From assembly GCA_023431055.1 (NCBI GenBank), contig JAEYXX010000170.1, forward strand, positions 1-64,000: a DNA stretch of 64,000 bases, in the 5' to 3' direction. The translations under genes and the position numbers were made by a program. The notes beneath the pieces were generated by a model that searched no databases, was not told the DNA's origin, and saw only the letters and a program-made list of their open reading frames with translations. Numbering within the stretch: the stretch's first letter is position 1; each line of letters starts with the position of its first letter. Origin of the DNA: Pseudomonadota bacterium. Its GTDB lineage: Bacteria; Pseudomonadota; Gammaproteobacteria; Pseudomonadales; Pseudomonadaceae. Positions 25,854 to 34,236 of the stretch are shown here, piece by piece.

Positions 25854-25953
25854 CCTTGCAGACTGTTGTCCTGACATCCTTGATCTGCTCACCATCCTGG
25901 CGGCTGTCCAGCGTGTCCCTGTTCGTCTAGGCGCTTCCTGCGCTGAATCCAGG
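25827..25953 (-). ncRNA. RsmX/Y/Z-family regulatory RNA (CsrA/RsmA-sequestering)
   Basis: No credible protein is encoded between the AraC gene and 26197. On the minus strand a transcript starting near 25953, after a TACTCT -10 element (25965-25960), would carry seven GGA motifs in about 120 nt. One sits in a perfect hairpin loop (GCGC-AGGAA-GCGC, 25943-25931 region) and another in CC-AGGAT-GG. Repeated ANGGA motifs in loops, a Rho-independent end and an upstream Gac box are the diagnostic features of the RNAs that titrate RsmA/RsmE. The hairpin resembles RsmY as I remember it, but I cannot separate RsmX, RsmY and RsmZ. The exact 5' end is estimated. Confidence 0.87.
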
Positions 25954-26009
25954 TGCAGCAGAGTACGCCCGTACCTGATGGCTCGACAGTGGCGATAATC
26001 GGGACATCT

Positions 26010-26027
26010 TGTAAGCCATGGCTTACA
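26010..26027 (-). promoter_or_regulatory. GacA upstream activating sequence (Gac box)
   Basis: TGTAAG-CCATGG-CTTACA is a perfect 18-bp palindrome (20 bp with the flanking T and A) and an exact match to the TGTAAG-N6-CTTACA element required for GacA control of rsmX/Y/Z promoters. It lies about 45 bp upstream of the predicted -10 and 57 bp upstream of the predicted start at 25953, the expected spacing. Confidence 0.92.
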
Positions 26028-26196
26028 AAAATTGCTCGCTACCGCTCGCGAGCCGATGCCGACTGGCGCTTGGCCTGAGCCATGCCAAGTCGGGTGAGGC
26101 ATCTGGCGATGTTTTTTGTGACGCACGTCTTGCTAGACTCCACCTTGTCCTACAAAAACAACAGACCCCGTCAACGGCGGTCACTGGGGCTTGAGT

Positions 26197-26862
26197 ATGC
26201 GCGCAGTCACTCTGCTTCTCGGTTGCCTGGCAACCTCCTGCATGAGCACCTTTTGCCTGGCCAGCGGCGGCCAGACCCAACTGGGTGACGTCAAGCAGGC
26301 CATCGAACAGGCGTTCTGGCAAAACATCTATGGCAATGGAGGCAGCACGCTGTATTGCGATCAGACCTTCGCCCGCGAAAGCAGCACATTGACCGCCAGC
26401 CCGATCTACAGCAGCAAACAGCTCAAGAGCGCGATGCGCTGCGTCACCGATCGCCAGTGCACCATCATGAATCCGCGCTACCCCTATATCGTCGCCGACC
26501 TGCACAACTACTACCCGGCGCTGACGCGCGTGGAGCTGGTGCGGCGTAACGCCCAGTTCGCCGACCTGGCCGACGACGTGCCGAGCAAGTTTGCCGATAT
26601 CGGCTGCGACCTGAAGGCCAGCTATCAGTTGGTGGAGCCGCGTGACGAAGCCAAGGGCAATATCGCCCGGGCGATCTTCTACATGCATGTCGAGTACGGC
26701 CTGCCCATCGTCGGCCTGGTGCCGATGTACAAGGCCTGGCACCGCCTGGACCCGCCGGACGCAGAGGAAAAGGCACGCAACGACAGGATCGAAGCGCTGC
26801 AGGGCACGCGTAATCGCTTTATCGACGATCCGTCGCTGGTGGACCAACTGATCAGCGACTGA
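26197..26862 (+). CDS. Secreted endonuclease I family protein without the canonical catalytic motif
   Basis: The product (221 residues from the ATG at 26197; a TTG two codons upstream is an alternative) has an N-terminal signal peptide ending near CLASGG. The C-terminal two-thirds follows the endonuclease I (EndA, PF04231) pattern: VADLHNYYPA, VELVRRNAQF, a conserved Cys, EPRDEAKGNIARAIFYMHVEYGLPI and RNRFIDDPSLV. Canonical members carry an EHVVP-like block with the catalytic His before the DLHN motif; here the equivalent stretch (LKSAMRCVTDRQCTIMNPRY) has no His. It is either a variant nuclease with another base or a non-catalytic relative. It is transcribed divergently from the Rsm-type RNA. 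Confidence 0.78.
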   Translation: MRAVTLLLGCLATSCMSTFCLASGGQTQLGDVKQAIEQAFWQNIYGNGGSTLYCDQTFARESSTLTASPIYSSKQLKSAMRCVTDRQCTIMNPRYPYIVADLHNYYPALTRVELVRRNAQFADLADDVPSKFADIGCDLKASYQLVEPRDEAKGNIARAIFYMHVEYGLPIVGLVPMYKAWHRLDPPDAEEKARNDRIEALQGTRNRFIDDPSLVDQLISD

Positions 26863-26873
26863 TTTCCATCACT

Positions 26874-26933
26874 GTGGGAGGGGCTTTAGCCGCGACGAAA
26901 CCACTGCGGATCGCCGGCAAGCCGGCTCCTACG
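26874..26933. repeat. REP-like palindrome pair between convergent genes
   Basis: A GTGGGAGGGGCTTTAGCCGC element (26874-26896) and an inverted ATCGCCGGCAAGCCGGCTCC element (26910-26933) fill the space between the endonuclease-like gene and the end of hutC, as at several other gene borders here. Confidence 0.75.
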
Positions 26934-26946
26934 GTTTGTGGAAGTC

Positions 26947-27660
26947 CTAGGCTCCGCGTTTGTGCAGCGAGCGCAGCTTGTAGCGGTCGCCGGGGTGGAT
27001 CAGCCGCGCGTAGCTGATCAGGTGATCGTCCGACCAGGTACGGCGGATCACGCTCAGACAGGGCATGGCCGGATCGATCTGCAGCAGTTCGGCGGTGCGT
27101 GCATCCACCAGCACCGCTTCGACCACGTGCTCGACATCCGAGATAGGGCAACTGGCGACCAGCACCTCGTTGGGCGTGACCTGGGTGAAGTCGCTTTGCA
27201 GGTAATGCGGCACCCAACGCGGGTTGACGAAACGATCCTCCAGCTGGATTGGTGAACCGTCCTGCAGGTGCACGAGGATGCTGTGAAACACCTCGGCGCC
27301 CAGACGCAGCCCCAGACGCAGAGCCACTTCGTCATCGGCGGCGATGGCCTCGCAGCGCACCACCTCGTTGCTGTATTCGTGACCGCGACCGCGCACTTCG
27401 CTGGCGATGTTCATCACCTCGTGCAGCGGCGACTCGGCCTTGCGGTCGGTGACGAAGGTACCGAGCCCGGCCTGACGCACCAGATAACCCTTCTGCACCA
27501 GATTCTGGATCGCCTTGTTGGCGGTCATGCGGCTGACGCCGAAGTCGCGCGCCAGCTGTTCCTCGGGTGGAATTTGGTGGTTGACCGGGTAGGCGCCGCC
27601 GTGAATGCGCTCGAGGAGAAAATCCTCGATGGCCTTATAGCGCGGGGTGGGACTGGTCAC
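26947..27660 (-). CDS. hutC: Histidine utilisation repressor HutC (GntR family)
   Basis: The 237-residue protein has a GntR winged helix (PRYKAIEDFLLERIHGG to VSRMTANKAIQNLVQKGYL) and a UTRA ligand-binding domain (about 95-235), as in HutC, which represses hut genes and is released by urocanate. The start is a GTG at 27660, five bases after AAGGAG; longer in-frame starts lie before the conserved region. It is separated from hutH by a 228-bp stretch full of REP-like palindromes, so it has its own promoter. Two TGTATATACA operators between hutI and hutD are its likely targets. Confidence 0.93.
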   Translation of the reverse strand: MTSPTPRYKAIEDFLLERIHGGAYPVNHQIPPEEQLARDFGVSRMTANKAIQNLVQKGYLVRQAGLGTFVTDRKAESPLHEVMNIASEVRGRGHEYSNEVVRCEAIAADDEVALRLGLRLGAEVFHSILVHLQDGSPIQLEDRFVNPRWVPHYLQSDFTQVTPNEVLVASCPISDVEHVVEAVLVDARTAELLQIDPAMPCLSVIRRTWSDDHLISYARLIHPGDRYKLRSLHKRGA

Positions 27661-27718
27661 GGCTGCTCCTTGGGTATGCCCGGTGCGCGGATGATACATC
27701 AGCCATATGCGTGATCTC

Positions 27719-27875
27719 GTAGGAACCCCGCCCCGGGGCGAAGCGGTTGTAGCCACTCAGCAAGACCTTCGGCGTAACCACCATTCGCCGCGGGGCGCGG
27801 CTCCTACACAAAGACCGTAGCCCGGATGAAATCCGGGAGCCTCGAAATCAACGCCCCGGATTGCATCCGGGCTAC
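27719..27875. repeat. REP-like palindrome cluster between hutC and hutH
   Basis: Two inverted pairs occur: GTAGGAACCCCGCCCCGGGG (27719) against a TTCGCCGCGGGGCGCGGCTC element (27784-27809), and GTAGCCCGGATGAAATCCGG (27817) against CCCCGGATTGCATCCGGGC (27854-27872). They occupy most of the space after hutH and before hutC, and could end transcription of the hut operon. Confidence 0.75.
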
Positions 27876-27888
27876 GCTATCGCCGTTC

Positions 27889-29424
27889 TCAGCCTACCGA
27901 GGGCAGCATGCCGGCCGGCACCAGCGGCGTCAGCACGCGCTCGGCCAGCAGTTCGTCGGCGGCGGCGATATCCGGAGCGAAGAAGCGGTCCTCGACGTAG
28001 TACGGCACCTTGGCGCGCAGCGTCTGGCGCGCCTGCTCCAGCGCCGGCGTGCTCTTCAGACCTTCACGGAAGTCCAGGCCCTGGCAGGCGCCCAGCCATT
28101 CCACGGCGAGGATGCCGCGGGTGTTGGCGGCCATTTCCCACAGGCGCTTGCCGGCGCCCGGTGCCATGGACACGTGGTCTTCCTGGTTGGCCGAAGTCGG
28201 CAGGCTGTCGACGCTGTGCGGGTGGGACAGCGCCTTGTTGTCACTGGCCAGGGCCGCGGCGGTGACCTGGGCGATCATGAAACCGGAGTTCACCCCGCCA
28301 TTGGCCACCAGGAACGGCGGCAGTTGCGACATGTGCTTGTCCATCATCAGCGAGATGCGTCGTTCGGACAGCGAGCCGATCTCGGCGATGGCCAGGGCGA
28401 TGTTGTCGGCGGCCATGGCCACCGGCTCGGCGTGGAAGTTGCCCCCTGAGATCACTTCACCCTCGGCGGCAAATACCAGCGGGTTGTCGGACACGGCGTT
28501 GGCCTCGACGCCGAGCACCTCGGCGGCCTGGCGCAGCTGGGTCAGGCAGGCGCCCATGACCTGCGGCTGGCAGCGCAGCGAGTACGGATCCTGCACCTTG
28601 TCGCAGGCGGCGTGGGAGCGACCGATCTCGCTGCTGTCGCCCAGCAGGTGACGGAAGGCCGCTGCCGCGTCGATCTGCCCGCGCTGACCGCGAGCGGCAT
28701 GGATGCGCGCATCGAAGGGCGAACGCGAACCGAGCAGCGCCTCGACGCTCAGCGCGCCGCAGACGCTGGCGGCGGCGTACAGGTCTTCGGCCTCGAACAG
28801 CCCGCGCAGGGCGTAGGCGGTGGACACCTGGGTGCCGTTGAGCAGGGCCAGGCCCTCCTTGGCGGCCAGGGTCATCGGCTCCAGACCGGCGACGGCCAGC
28901 GCCTCGGTGGCCGGCAGCCATTCACCCTTGTAGCGCGCCTGGCTTTCGCCGAGCAGCACCAGCGACATATGCGCCAGCGGCGCCAGGTCGCCGGATGCGC
29001 CGACCGATCCTTTCAGCGGGATATGCGGATAGACCTCGGCGTTGACCAGGGCGATCAGCGCGTCGATCACCTTGCGGCGGATGCCGGAGAAGCCGCGCGC
29101 CAGGCTGTTGATCTTGAGCAGCATGATCAGCCGCACCATGGCGTCATCCAGCGGCTGACCGATGCCGGCGGCATGGGACAGCACCAGCGAGCGCTGCAGC
29201 TTTTCCAGATCGTCGTTGGCGATGCGGGTCGAGGCCAGCAGGCCGAAACCGGTGTTGATGCCGTAGGCGGTGCGGCCCTCGGCGATGATCTGGTTGACGC
29301 AGGCGACGCTGGCGTCGATGGCCTGATGGGCGCTGGCGTCCAGGGTCAGGTGCACGGGCGCCTGGTAGGCGGCGCGCAGGTCGGCCAGGGTCAGCTGGCC
29401 GGGTTTCAGGTTCAGGGTGGTCAT
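27889..29424 (-). CDS. hutH: Histidine ammonia-lyase
   Basis: This 511-residue enzyme converts histidine to urocanate and ammonia, the first step of histidine breakdown. The Ala-Ser-Gly triad that cyclises into the MIO prosthetic group is at residues 143-145 within [15 protein letters not shown], and [10 protein letters not shown] with the conserved Tyr is near residue 53. Length equals the family norm. The start at 29424 (MTTLNLK) is preferred to a codon five residues upstream. It is the last gene of hutI-G-U-H, 117 bp after hutU; that gap contains a GCCGGCCC/GGGCCGGC hairpin (29511-29529). Confidence 0.97.
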   Translation of the reverse strand: MTTLNLKPGQLTLADLRAAYQAPVHLTLDASAHQAIDASVACVNQIIAEGRTAYGINTGFGLLASTRIANDDLEKLQRSLVLSHAAGIGQPLDDAMVRLIMLLKINSLARGFSGIRRKVIDALIALVNAEVYPHIPLKGSVGASGDLAPLAHMSLVLLGESQARYKGEWLPATEALAVAGLEPMTLAAKEGLALLNGTQVSTAYALRGLFEAEDLYAAASVCGALSVEALLGSRSPFDARIHAARGQRGQIDAAAAFRHLLGDSSEIGRSHAACDKVQDPYSLRCQPQVMGACLTQLRQAAEVLGVEANAVSDNPLVFAAEGEVISGGNFHAEPVAMAADNIALAIAEIGSLSERRISLMMDKHMSQLPPFLVANGGVNSGFMIAQVTAAALASDNKALSHPHSVDSLPTSANQEDHVSMAPGAGKRLWEMAANTRGILAVEWLGACQGLDFREGLKSTPALEQARQTLRAKVPYYVEDRFFAPDIAAADELLAERVLTPLVPAGMLPSVG

Positions 29425-29541
29425 GTTCTGTTCTTCCACGGAGTGAGTTCGCGCCTGGCGAATCAGAGCCGAATAATGGCTGAAGTCGCGATGCTTGCAG
29501 TGATTGATGCGCCGGCCCAGCGGGCCGGCGTCGAACTTGTC

Positions 29542-31206
29542 TTAACTGATCATCGGCAGGTTCAGCCCCTGCTCCTTGGCGCAATCGATAGCGATCTGAT
29601 AACCAGCATCGGCGTGACGCATCACCCCGGTGCCCGGATCGTTGGTCAGCACGCGGGCGATGCGCGCCGCGGCTTCGTCGGTGCCATCGCAGACGATGAC
29701 CATACCCGAGTGCTGGGAGAAGCCCATGCCTACGCCGCCGCCATGGTGCAAGGACACCCAGGTCGCGCCGCTGGCGGTGTTGAGCAGGGCGTTGAGCAGC
29801 GGCCAGTCGGATACGGCATCGGAGCCGTCCTGCATGGCCTCGGTCTCGCGGTTGGGGCTGGACACCGAGCCGCTGTCCAGGTGGTCGCGGCCGATGACGA
29901 TAGGCGCGCTCAGTTCACCCGAACGCACCATCTCGTTGAAGGCCAGGCCGAGCTTGGCGCGCTGACCCAGGCCGACCCAGCAGATGCGCGCCGGCAGACC
30001 CTGGAAGCTGATGCGCTCGCGGGCCATGTCCAGCCAGCGGTGCAGGTGGGCGTCGTCCGGGATCAGTTCCTTGACCTTGGCATCGGTCTTGTAGATGTCC
30101 TCGGGGTTGCCGGACAGCGCCGCCCAGCGGAACGGGCCGATGCCGCGGCAGAACAGCGGGCGGATATAGGCCGGGACGAATCCGGGGAAGTCGAAAGCGT
30201 TGGCCACGCCCTCCTCTTTCGCCATCTGGCGGATGTTGTTGCCGTAGTCGAAGGTCGGCACGCCCATCTTCTGGAAGTCGAGCATGGCCTGTACGTGCAC
30301 GGCCATGGACTGCTTGGCGGCCTTGACCACGCCAGCCGGATCGGTGGCTGCACGATCCTTGTATTCGGCCCAGCTCCAACCGATCGGCAGGTAGCCGTTG
30401 AGCGGGTCGTGGGCGCTGGTCTGGTCGGTGACCATACCCGGACGAACGCCACGGCGTACCAGTTCCGGCAGGATTTCGGCGGCATTGCCCAGCAGGGCGA
30501 CGGAGATGGCCTTGCCTTCTGCGCAGTATTTGGCGATGCGCGCCAGGGCGTCGTCCAGATCGGTGGCCTGCTCGTCGACGTAACGGCTGCGCAGGCGGAA
30601 ATCGATGCTGCTCTGCTGGCATTCGATGTTCAGCGAGCAGGCGCCGGCCAGGGTGGCGGCCAGCGGCTGGGCGCCGCCCATGCCACCCAGGCCCGCGGTC
30701 AGCACCCAACGGCCCTTGAGGTTGCCGCCGTAGTGCTGGCGACCTGCTTCGACGAAGGTCTCGTAAGTGCCCTGGACGATGCCCTGGCTGCCGATGTAGA
30801 TCCACGAACCAGCGGTCATCTGCCCGTACATGGCCAGGCCCTTGGCATCCAGCTCGTTGAAGTGCTCCCAGCTCGCCCAGTGCGGCACTAGGTTGGAGTT
30901 GGCGATCAGCACGCGCGGGGCGCCCGCGTGGGTCTTGAACACGCCGACCGGCTTGCCGGATTGCACCAGCAGGGTCTCGTCATCGTTCAGGTTGGTCAGG
31001 CTCTCGACGATCTTGTCATAGCATTCCCAGTTGCGCGCGGCGCGACCGATACCGCCGTACACCACCAGCTCCTTGGGGTTCTCGGCCACGTCCGGGTCGA
31101 GGTTGTTCATCAGCATGCGCAGCGGCGCTTCGGTCAGCCAGCTCTTGGCGGTGAGCGTGGTGCCGCGCGGGGCGCGGATTTCGGTATCGCGGTATTTGGT
31201 GGTCAC
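29542..31206 (-). CDS. hutU: Urocanate hydratase
   Basis: The 554-residue protein matches urocanase along its length, with a tightly bound NAD site in the [12 protein letters not shown] region and the family block [16 protein letters not shown] containing the conserved Asp/His. It converts urocanate to imidazolonepropionate, the second step of the pathway. The start is a GTG at 31206 with a good ribosome binding site (GAGGAAA). It lies 26 bp downstream of hutG in the hutIGUH operon. Confidence 0.97.
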   Translation of the reverse strand: MTTKYRDTEIRAPRGTTLTAKSWLTEAPLRMLMNNLDPDVAENPKELVVYGGIGRAARNWECYDKIVESLTNLNDDETLLVQSGKPVGVFKTHAGAPRVLIANSNLVPHWASWEHFNELDAKGLAMYGQMTAGSWIYIGSQGIVQGTYETFVEAGRQHYGGNLKGRWVLTAGLGGMGGAQPLAATLAGACSLNIECQQSSIDFRLRSRYVDEQATDLDDALARIAKYCAEGKAISVALLGNAAEILPELVRRGVRPGMVTDQTSAHDPLNGYLPIGWSWAEYKDRAATDPAGVVKAAKQSMAVHVQAMLDFQKMGVPTFDYGNNIRQMAKEEGVANAFDFPGFVPAYIRPLFCRGIGPFRWAALSGNPEDIYKTDAKVKELIPDDAHLHRWLDMARERISFQGLPARICWVGLGQRAKLGLAFNEMVRSGELSAPIVIGRDHLDSGSVSSPNRETEAMQDGSDAVSDWPLLNALLNTASGATWVSLHHGGGVGMGFSQHSGMVIVCDGTDEAAARIARVLTNDPGTGVMRHADAGYQIAIDCAKEQGLNLPMIS

Positions 31207-31232
31207 AGCGGTTTCCTCTTGTTGTTCGGGGC

Positions 31233-32147
31233 TCAGAGGCTGAGCAGATGAATCAGCCGCGCCGCCACCTTGGCGGTGCGGTTGTCGATGTCGTATTCGG
31301 GGTTGAGCTCGGCCAGGTCGGCCAGGCGCAGCTTGCCGCTGGCCTTGAGCCGTTCGAGCAGCGGCTCAAGCAGTTCCAGGCGCACGCCACGCACCGCTGG
31401 GGCGCTGACGCCCGGCGCTTCGCAGGCCGGCAGCACGTCGATATCGATGGTCAGGTAGAGCGCGTCGCAGTCGGCGGCGAAGGCGTCCAGCTCAGCGCCG
31501 ATGGCATCGAGGGTCGCCTCGCGAATCTGGTGATCCTCGCGCACCAGCACGTTCAGTTCGGCGGCCTTGGCGAACAGCGCACGGGTGTTGCTGGCGCGGC
31601 TGACGCCCAGGCAGGCGTAGCGGAACGGCCAGCCGCGGGCGGCACACTGCTCGGCGATCTGCGCGAAGGGCGTGCCGGAGGAATGCACATGAGCCGGGTC
31701 GCGCAGGTCGAAATGGGCGTCGAAATTGACGATGCCAATCTTCGGCGCAGGGTTGCCGGACAGGTGTTCGGCCAGACCGGACCAGCTGCCGAAGGCCACC
31801 TCGTGGCCGCCGCCGATCACCACCGGCAGGTGGCCGGCATCCAGCAGCGCACAGACGTTGCGACCGAGGCGGGCCTGGGCCGCTTCCAGGTCGCCGTCCT
31901 CGCAGGTGACGTCACCGGCATCAAAGGCCGGCGCCTGGCGATGCCAGGCCAGGTTGGCCAGCGCCTTGCGCACGCTCGACGGCGCGCCGGCGGCGCCGAC
32001 ACGGCCATGGTTGCGGCGCACCCCCTCGTCGCAGGCGAAGCCGAGCAGGGCCAGGCCCGGCTCGCTGGCTTCGCTGAGCGCGCGGATGCGCTGGTGCCAG
32101 CGCGCGCTGTCGGCTTCGGGATCGGTGCGGCCGGTCCAGGCGCTCAT
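31233..32147 (-). CDS. hutG: Formimidoylglutamase (arginase/agmatinase family)
   Basis: The product (304 residues from the ATG at 32147) has the binuclear manganese motifs of the ureohydrolase family: [18 protein letters not shown] and TIDIDVLP. In a hut operon such a protein splits N-formiminoglutamate directly to glutamate and formamide (EC 3.5.3.8). This is the short route; no hutF deiminase or formylglutamate amidohydrolase is seen in the window. An ATG at 32168 that would overlap hutI is an alternative start. It lies between hutI and hutU on the same strand. Confidence 0.93.
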   Translation of the reverse strand: MSAWTGRTDPEADSARWHQRIRALSEASEPGLALLGFACDEGVRRNHGRVGAAGAPSSVRKALANLAWHRQAPAFDAGDVTCEDGDLEAAQARLGRNVCALLDAGHLPVVIGGGHEVAFGSWSGLAEHLSGNPAPKIGIVNFDAHFDLRDPAHVHSSGTPFAQIAEQCAARGWPFRYACLGVSRASNTRALFAKAAELNVLVREDHQIREATLDAIGAELDAFAADCDALYLTIDIDVLPACEAPGVSAPAVRGVRLELLEPLLERLKASGKLRLADLAELNPEYDIDNRTAKVAARLIHLLSL

Positions 32148-32157
32148 GCAATGACGG

Positions 32158-33375
32158 TCAGCGTGCATAAACCACTTCTCCATTGAATACGCGCTGGCGC
32201 AGGCGCCCGGCCTGCACCGCATAGGCCAGTTCGGCCGGTTGCTGGATATCCCACAGGCACAGATCAGCAGGCGCGCCGACCTCGATCCGCCCCAGGTCGA
32301 GGCGGCCGAGGGCGCGGGCAGCCTGGGCGGTCATGCCGCTCAGCGCTTCGCGCGGGGTCAGCCGGAACAGGGTGCAGGCCAGGTTGGCCATCAGCGTGGG
32401 CATGCAGATGGGCGAGGTGCCGGGGTTGGCGTCGCTGGCCACCGCCATCGGCACGCCGTACTGACGCAGCAGTTCGATGGGCGGCAACTGGGTTTCGCGC
32501 AGCACATGGAAGGCGCCGGGCAGCAACACGGCAACAGTGCCAGCCTCGGCCATGGCGCGCACGCCGGCTTCATCCAGGTATTCGATATGGTCGGCGGACA
32601 ACGCGCCGTAGCGTGCGGCAAGTGCACTGCCGCCCAGATTGGACAATTGCTCGGCATGCGCCTTGATCGCCAGACCGTGGGCCTGAGCCGCCTGGTAGAT
32701 GCGTTCGCACTGCGCCGGAGAAAAGCCGATGCCTTCGCAGAACACATCCACTGCATCGGCCAGCTGTTCACGGGCAGCGGCCGGGATCATCTCGTCGCAA
32801 ACCAGGCTGACGTAGTCGTCGGCGCGGCCGGCATATTCCGGTGGCAGGGCATGGGCACCGAGCAGCGTGGTGAGAACCCGCACCGGGCGCAGTTCGCCGA
32901 GGCGACGGGCCACGCGCAGCATCTTCAGTTCGTCGGCGACGGTCAGGCCATAGCCGGACTTGATCTCCACCGTGGTCACGCCATCGGCCAGCAGCGCATC
33001 GAGACGCGGCAGGCTGGCGGCGATCAGCTCGTCTTCGCTGGCCGCACGGGTGGCGCGCACACTGCTGAGAATGCCGCCGCCGTTGCGGGCGATGGTTTCG
33101 TAGCTGACGCCTTCCAGGCGCTGCTCGAACTCGCCAGCGCGGTTTCCGGCATAGACCAGGTGGGTGTGGCAGTCGACCAGGCCGGGGGTCAGCACGCCGC
33201 CGCGCCCGGCTTCGACCGCACCTTGAGCCAGCGACTCGTCGAAGGAGCGCGACGGCCAAAGGCCGGCAATGTGGCCGCCCTCGACCAGCACGTTCATTGC
33301 CTCGTCCAGCTGCGCCAGGCCATCGAAGACCTGCACATCGCGCCAGAGCTGTCTCGAGGTGGAATGCATCGGCAT
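32158..33375 (-). CDS. hutI: Imidazolonepropionase
   Basis: This 405-residue amidohydrolase-family enzyme opens imidazolonepropionate to formiminoglutamate, the third step. It shows the metal site [13 protein letters not shown] near residue 70, the [11 protein letters not shown] block and the SDANPGTSP block near the C terminus. It is first in the hutIGUH operon; a TTGTATATACAA operator lies 20 bp upstream of its ATG. Confidence 0.96.
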   Translation of the reverse strand: MPMHSTSRQLWRDVQVFDGLAQLDEAMNVLVEGGHIAGLWPSRSFDESLAQGAVEAGRGGVLTPGLVDCHTHLVYAGNRAGEFEQRLEGVSYETIARNGGGILSSVRATRAASEDELIAASLPRLDALLADGVTTVEIKSGYGLTVADELKMLRVARRLGELRPVRVLTTLLGAHALPPEYAGRADDYVSLVCDEMIPAAAREQLADAVDVFCEGIGFSPAQCERIYQAAQAHGLAIKAHAEQLSNLGGSALAARYGALSADHIEYLDEAGVRAMAEAGTVAVLLPGAFHVLRETQLPPIELLRQYGVPMAVASDANPGTSPICMPTLMANLACTLFRLTPREALSGMTAQAARALGRLDLGRIEVGAPADLCLWDIQQPAELAYAVQAGRLRQRVFNGEVVYAR

Positions 33376-33394
33376 GGGATTCTCCCGGCTTGTT

Positions 33395-33406
33395 TTGTAT
33401 ATACAA
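33395..33406. promoter_or_regulatory. HutC-type operator in front of hutI
   Basis: TTGTATATACAA is a perfect 12-bp palindrome 20 bp upstream of the hutI start, matching the CTTGTATGTACAAG-like HutC sites reported in Pseudomonas. Binding here would block the hutIGUH promoter. Confidence 0.85.
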
Positions 33407-33567
33407 TATGAGTGGATCGAATCGTCGTCAAGTCAGAGACATAAGCCTGCCCCAGCCGCTCCAGGCCACAGCGAGACGCTTCAGATTCAGCTATGGAGCG
33501 CCGGAACGCTCAAGCTGGAGAGGGCAGAACGAAGGCAAGCGCTTGAGCCGCTCGTCGCCCAATCACC

Positions 33568-33579
33568 ATGTATATACAT
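33568..33579. promoter_or_regulatory. HutC-type operator in front of hutD
   Basis: ATGTATATACAT is a second perfect palindrome sharing the TGTATATACA core, ending 11 bp before the hutD ATG and abutting its ribosome binding site. Together with the site at 33395 it brackets the divergent hutI-hutD promoter region (33376-33590), which has no other feature I can identify. Confidence 0.83.
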
Positions 33580-33590
33580 TTGGAGGCTTC

Positions 33591-34184
33591 ATGCCCTGCA
33601 CCCTGCTCGATCCCGCGACAACCATTGCGATGCCCTGGAAGAACGGCGGCGGCACGACGCTGCAGCTGGCCATTTCGCCGAAGGGTGCCAGCCTGGAGGA
33701 TTTCGCCTGGCGCATCAGCAGTGCCCAGGTGGCGGTGGATGGCGCCTTTTCCAGCTTCCCCGGCGCCGACCGCAGCCTGGCCGTGCTCGCCGGCAACGGC
33801 TTGCGCCTGCAACGAGAGGATGGTCGGATCGAAACGCTGCACAGCGGTGACGCCATAGCGGTCTTTGCAGGGGAAGAGGCAATCGACGCGCAGCTGCTGG
33901 ACGGCCCGATCACCGACCTCAATTTGATGACCCGCCGCGGCGTCTGGCGCCATGAGCTGCAACCCATGAAACTGCTGGGCAAGCAGGTGCTGAAGAACGA
34001 CGCCGAGGTGTTGCTGCTATGGAATGCAGCCCAGAGCACTGCCGAAGTCTGGGCAGGCGGCGTGATGCATAGCCTCGCGGCGGGCAATGGCCTGCTGATC
34101 GAGAACGAGCCCGGCCAGCTGCACCTGCAAGCGCAACGCCCCTCCCTGCTGTATATGGCCAGACTTAACCCGTCCGCGTCCTGA
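33591..34184 (+). CDS. hutD: HutD family protein
   Basis: The 197-residue product is a cupin-like HutD protein, recognised by the N-terminal MPWKNGGGTTLQLAISPKG and the FAWRISSAQVAVDGAFSSFPG block. In P. fluorescens HutD is thought to moderate hut expression by binding formylglutamate or related intermediates. The frame is open far upstream, but the ATG at 33591 follows GGAGG and matches the family N terminus. It is divergent from hutI rather than within the hutC operon, and carries its own HutC-type operator. Confidence 0.92.
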   Translation: MPCTLLDPATTIAMPWKNGGGTTLQLAISPKGASLEDFAWRISSAQVAVDGAFSSFPGADRSLAVLAGNGLRLQREDGRIETLHSGDAIAVFAGEEAIDAQLLDGPITDLNLMTRRGVWRHELQPMKLLGKQVLKNDAEVLLLWNAAQSTAEVWAGGVMHSLAAGNGLLIENEPGQLHLQAQRPSLLYMARLNPSAS

Positions 34185-34191
34185 AATGAAA

Positions 34192-34215
34192 AGCCCCGGC
34201 ACGCAGGCCGGGGCT
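34192..34215. terminator. Bidirectional terminator between hutD and the acyl-CoA dehydrogenase gene
   Basis: AGCCCCGG (34192-34199) pairs with CCGGGGCT (34208-34215). Short A and T runs flank the hairpin on both sides (AAAA before, CGTTT after), suiting the convergent genes on either side. Confidence 0.8.
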
Positions 34216-34236
34216 CGTTTGGACGATGCTGTGCGA

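Noticed and set aside
25807-25998. 63-codon plus-strand frame between the AraC gene and the endonuclease-like gene
   Set aside because: It is antisense to the Rsm-type RNA and its terminator; the GGA motifs, -10 element and Gac box on the minus strand explain the conservation-like signals better.
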